Positions 60,860 to 62,000 of a DNA stretch of 62,000 bases are shown here, piece after piece. The first letter of the stretch is position 1; the number at the start of each line of letters is the position of its first letter. The notes under the pieces were generated by a model. The model saw nothing but the letters and a program-made list of their open reading frames with translations. It did not search any database and was not told where the DNA came from. The DNA comes from Glandiceps talaboti (Eukaryota; Hemichordata; Enteropneusta; Spengelidae): positions 3,845,001-3,907,000 of the forward strand of contig NC_135561.1 in the NCBI RefSeq assembly GCF_964340395.1, read 5' to 3'. Made by a program: the position numbers and the translations under genes.

Positions 60860-61605
60860 ATGTGTCTTCCTATTTGTCACTAGTGTCCATTTTTTCTATA
60901 TATATCTGTCTCTGCACGTGTATCATCACCGTACTGTACCCTACCTACCCTACACTTGCACAGCTAAATAAATCTATTCAGTTTATTTTGAACTACCAGC
61001 TCCAAATCAAATAAAGCATTTGGTGTCCACTGATGCAGGCGATCCTGACTTTCACGTATTGGTAATGTACAGGACCTTCTGTCTAGTAATTGAACTGTTT
61101 GACAGTTATATACTCAGGCTGACAGCTAAACTTTACACCGTAGAAAGGATACACAAAATAGATTACGACCATGCATACAAACAGCTTGGAATCATTAGCA
61201 GAGAATGACATACTCTCTGCAGCGAACTCACTGGGCATCTTGAGTTGATCTAACCTCATGCCACTATAGAAACAGTTTTTACTATATTGGACGTAGCGCT
61301 AACGTAATATCGTTGCATGAGTGTTTATTTTGAATGTGACTTTTGCCGAAGGAATATCACACAATTTGGTAGTAATAACATTTGATTCAAATTTGTTGAA
61401 AATTAACTACATGTATTAGCATAGACTGTAATATGCGTCGTGTCGTTCAGCCCCTATCAGGCTTCCTAACTTAGTTAATTAACTTTCTTGAACACGACAA
61501 CACTCATAAGAATGATTTTGTTTTAAGTAACTCACTTGAAAACAATGTTACATTATTGATAATTATAATTTATGTAGATTTTAGTCTTAAGTTTGTAAAT
61601 CTCAT
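60860..61605. other. No gene recognised
   Basis: AT-rich. A 62-codon plus-strand frame at 61020-61208 has no known motif. Confidence 0.45.
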
Positions 61606-61624
61606 CACCTTTCCACATTAAGTT

Positions 61625-61999
61625 TCAACATTGAATGTCATCATACTTTCGTTGTTTTATGGAGCTGTCATAAATAGTGTTATAAGTTACTGTATTGTTT
61701 GCTGGGGTGGAAATATTACGCAACAAAATGAGAAGAGGTTGGATAAATTGATCAGTAAAGCAGGAAATGTTATTGGGAAGAAACAACTTAAGGCGGATGA
61801 AGTCTTACACGAGCGGATGGCAGACAACGTGTTGCGTATAATGAGGGATGAAACAAACCCACTGAGAAAGGAAATCAATGTCAGGAGAATTGATAGAAGT
61901 GGTAGATTTAGACAGTTAGCTTCTTGTACTACCCGATATCATAATTCATTTATACCTCAAGCCATCACACTCCTTGACAAAACTTTTAATAAAAACTAA
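61625..61999 (+). pseudogene. LINE ORF2 C-terminus (5'-truncated reverse transcriptase)
   Basis: Reads LFYGAVINSVISYCIVCWGG, then EKRLDKLISKAGNVIG, MRDETNPLRKEI, SGRFRQLASCTTRYHNSFI and PQAITLLDK, then TAA at 61997-61999. This is the post-RT C-terminal region of non-LTR retrotransposon proteins (YxxVxxSVxxY, CWGGN, TxRYxNSFxPxAIxLLN). The frame is intact over 122 codons, but the catalytic core is absent upstream, so it is a truncated insertion. Confidence 0.88.
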
Positions 62000-62000
62000 T

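Overview
The window is eukaryotic genomic DNA, most likely from a lophotrochozoan invertebrate (mollusc, annelid, brachiopod or relative). It is AT-rich, with small exons separated by introns that have GT-AG borders. It is crowded with microsatellites (GACA/GTCT, GTAT/CATA, GA, CA, TA) and also carries minisatellites, foldback elements and decayed LINE fragments. The one well-supported gene belongs to the GRL101 type of leucine-rich-repeat G-protein-coupled receptor, first described from the snail Lymnaea stagnalis. No bacterial features are seen, nor any intact RNA gene.

The gene lies on the minus strand and runs right to left from about 37206 to the stop codon at 6330. I could join 29 exons by hand: 12 LDL-receptor class A exons, all symmetrical phase 1 (37206 to 18402); one LRR N-cap exon (17992-17878); seven LRR exons, six of them exactly 72 nt and phase 2 (17031-13023); three exons for the seven-helix rhodopsin-family domain (12747-10585); one cytoplasmic tail exon (10234-9933); and five exons for a kinase-like fold (9603-6330). 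Every junction keeps frame, giving 1415 residues. The signal-peptide exon was not found and lies upstream, in 37-62 kb or beyond the window.

The most notable result is the receptor's cytoplasmic end. A full-length protein-kinase-like domain follows the seven-helix domain in the same reading frame. All its catalytic motifs are degraded: no glycine loop, no VAIK lysine, HRD changed to YNN, DFG changed to DFS. The gene therefore predicts a ligand-binding ectodomain, a G-protein-coupled core and a built-in pseudokinase in one polypeptide.

From 1 to 6.3 kb the sequence is 3' flank, with a SINE-like fragment, copies of a dispersed element and a TA-flanked MITE. Introns between 6.3 and 37 kb hold MITE-like elements, palindromes, minisatellites, a decayed LINE and a broken duplicate of the cytoplasmic-tail exon. 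From 37 to 62 kb I find no confident exon. That part holds a 45/47-bp minisatellite of about 1.9 kb, long microsatellites, and LINE reverse-transcriptase remnants at 47.2-47.6 kb and 61.6-62.0 kb. All calls were made by reading the sequence; no database search was run.
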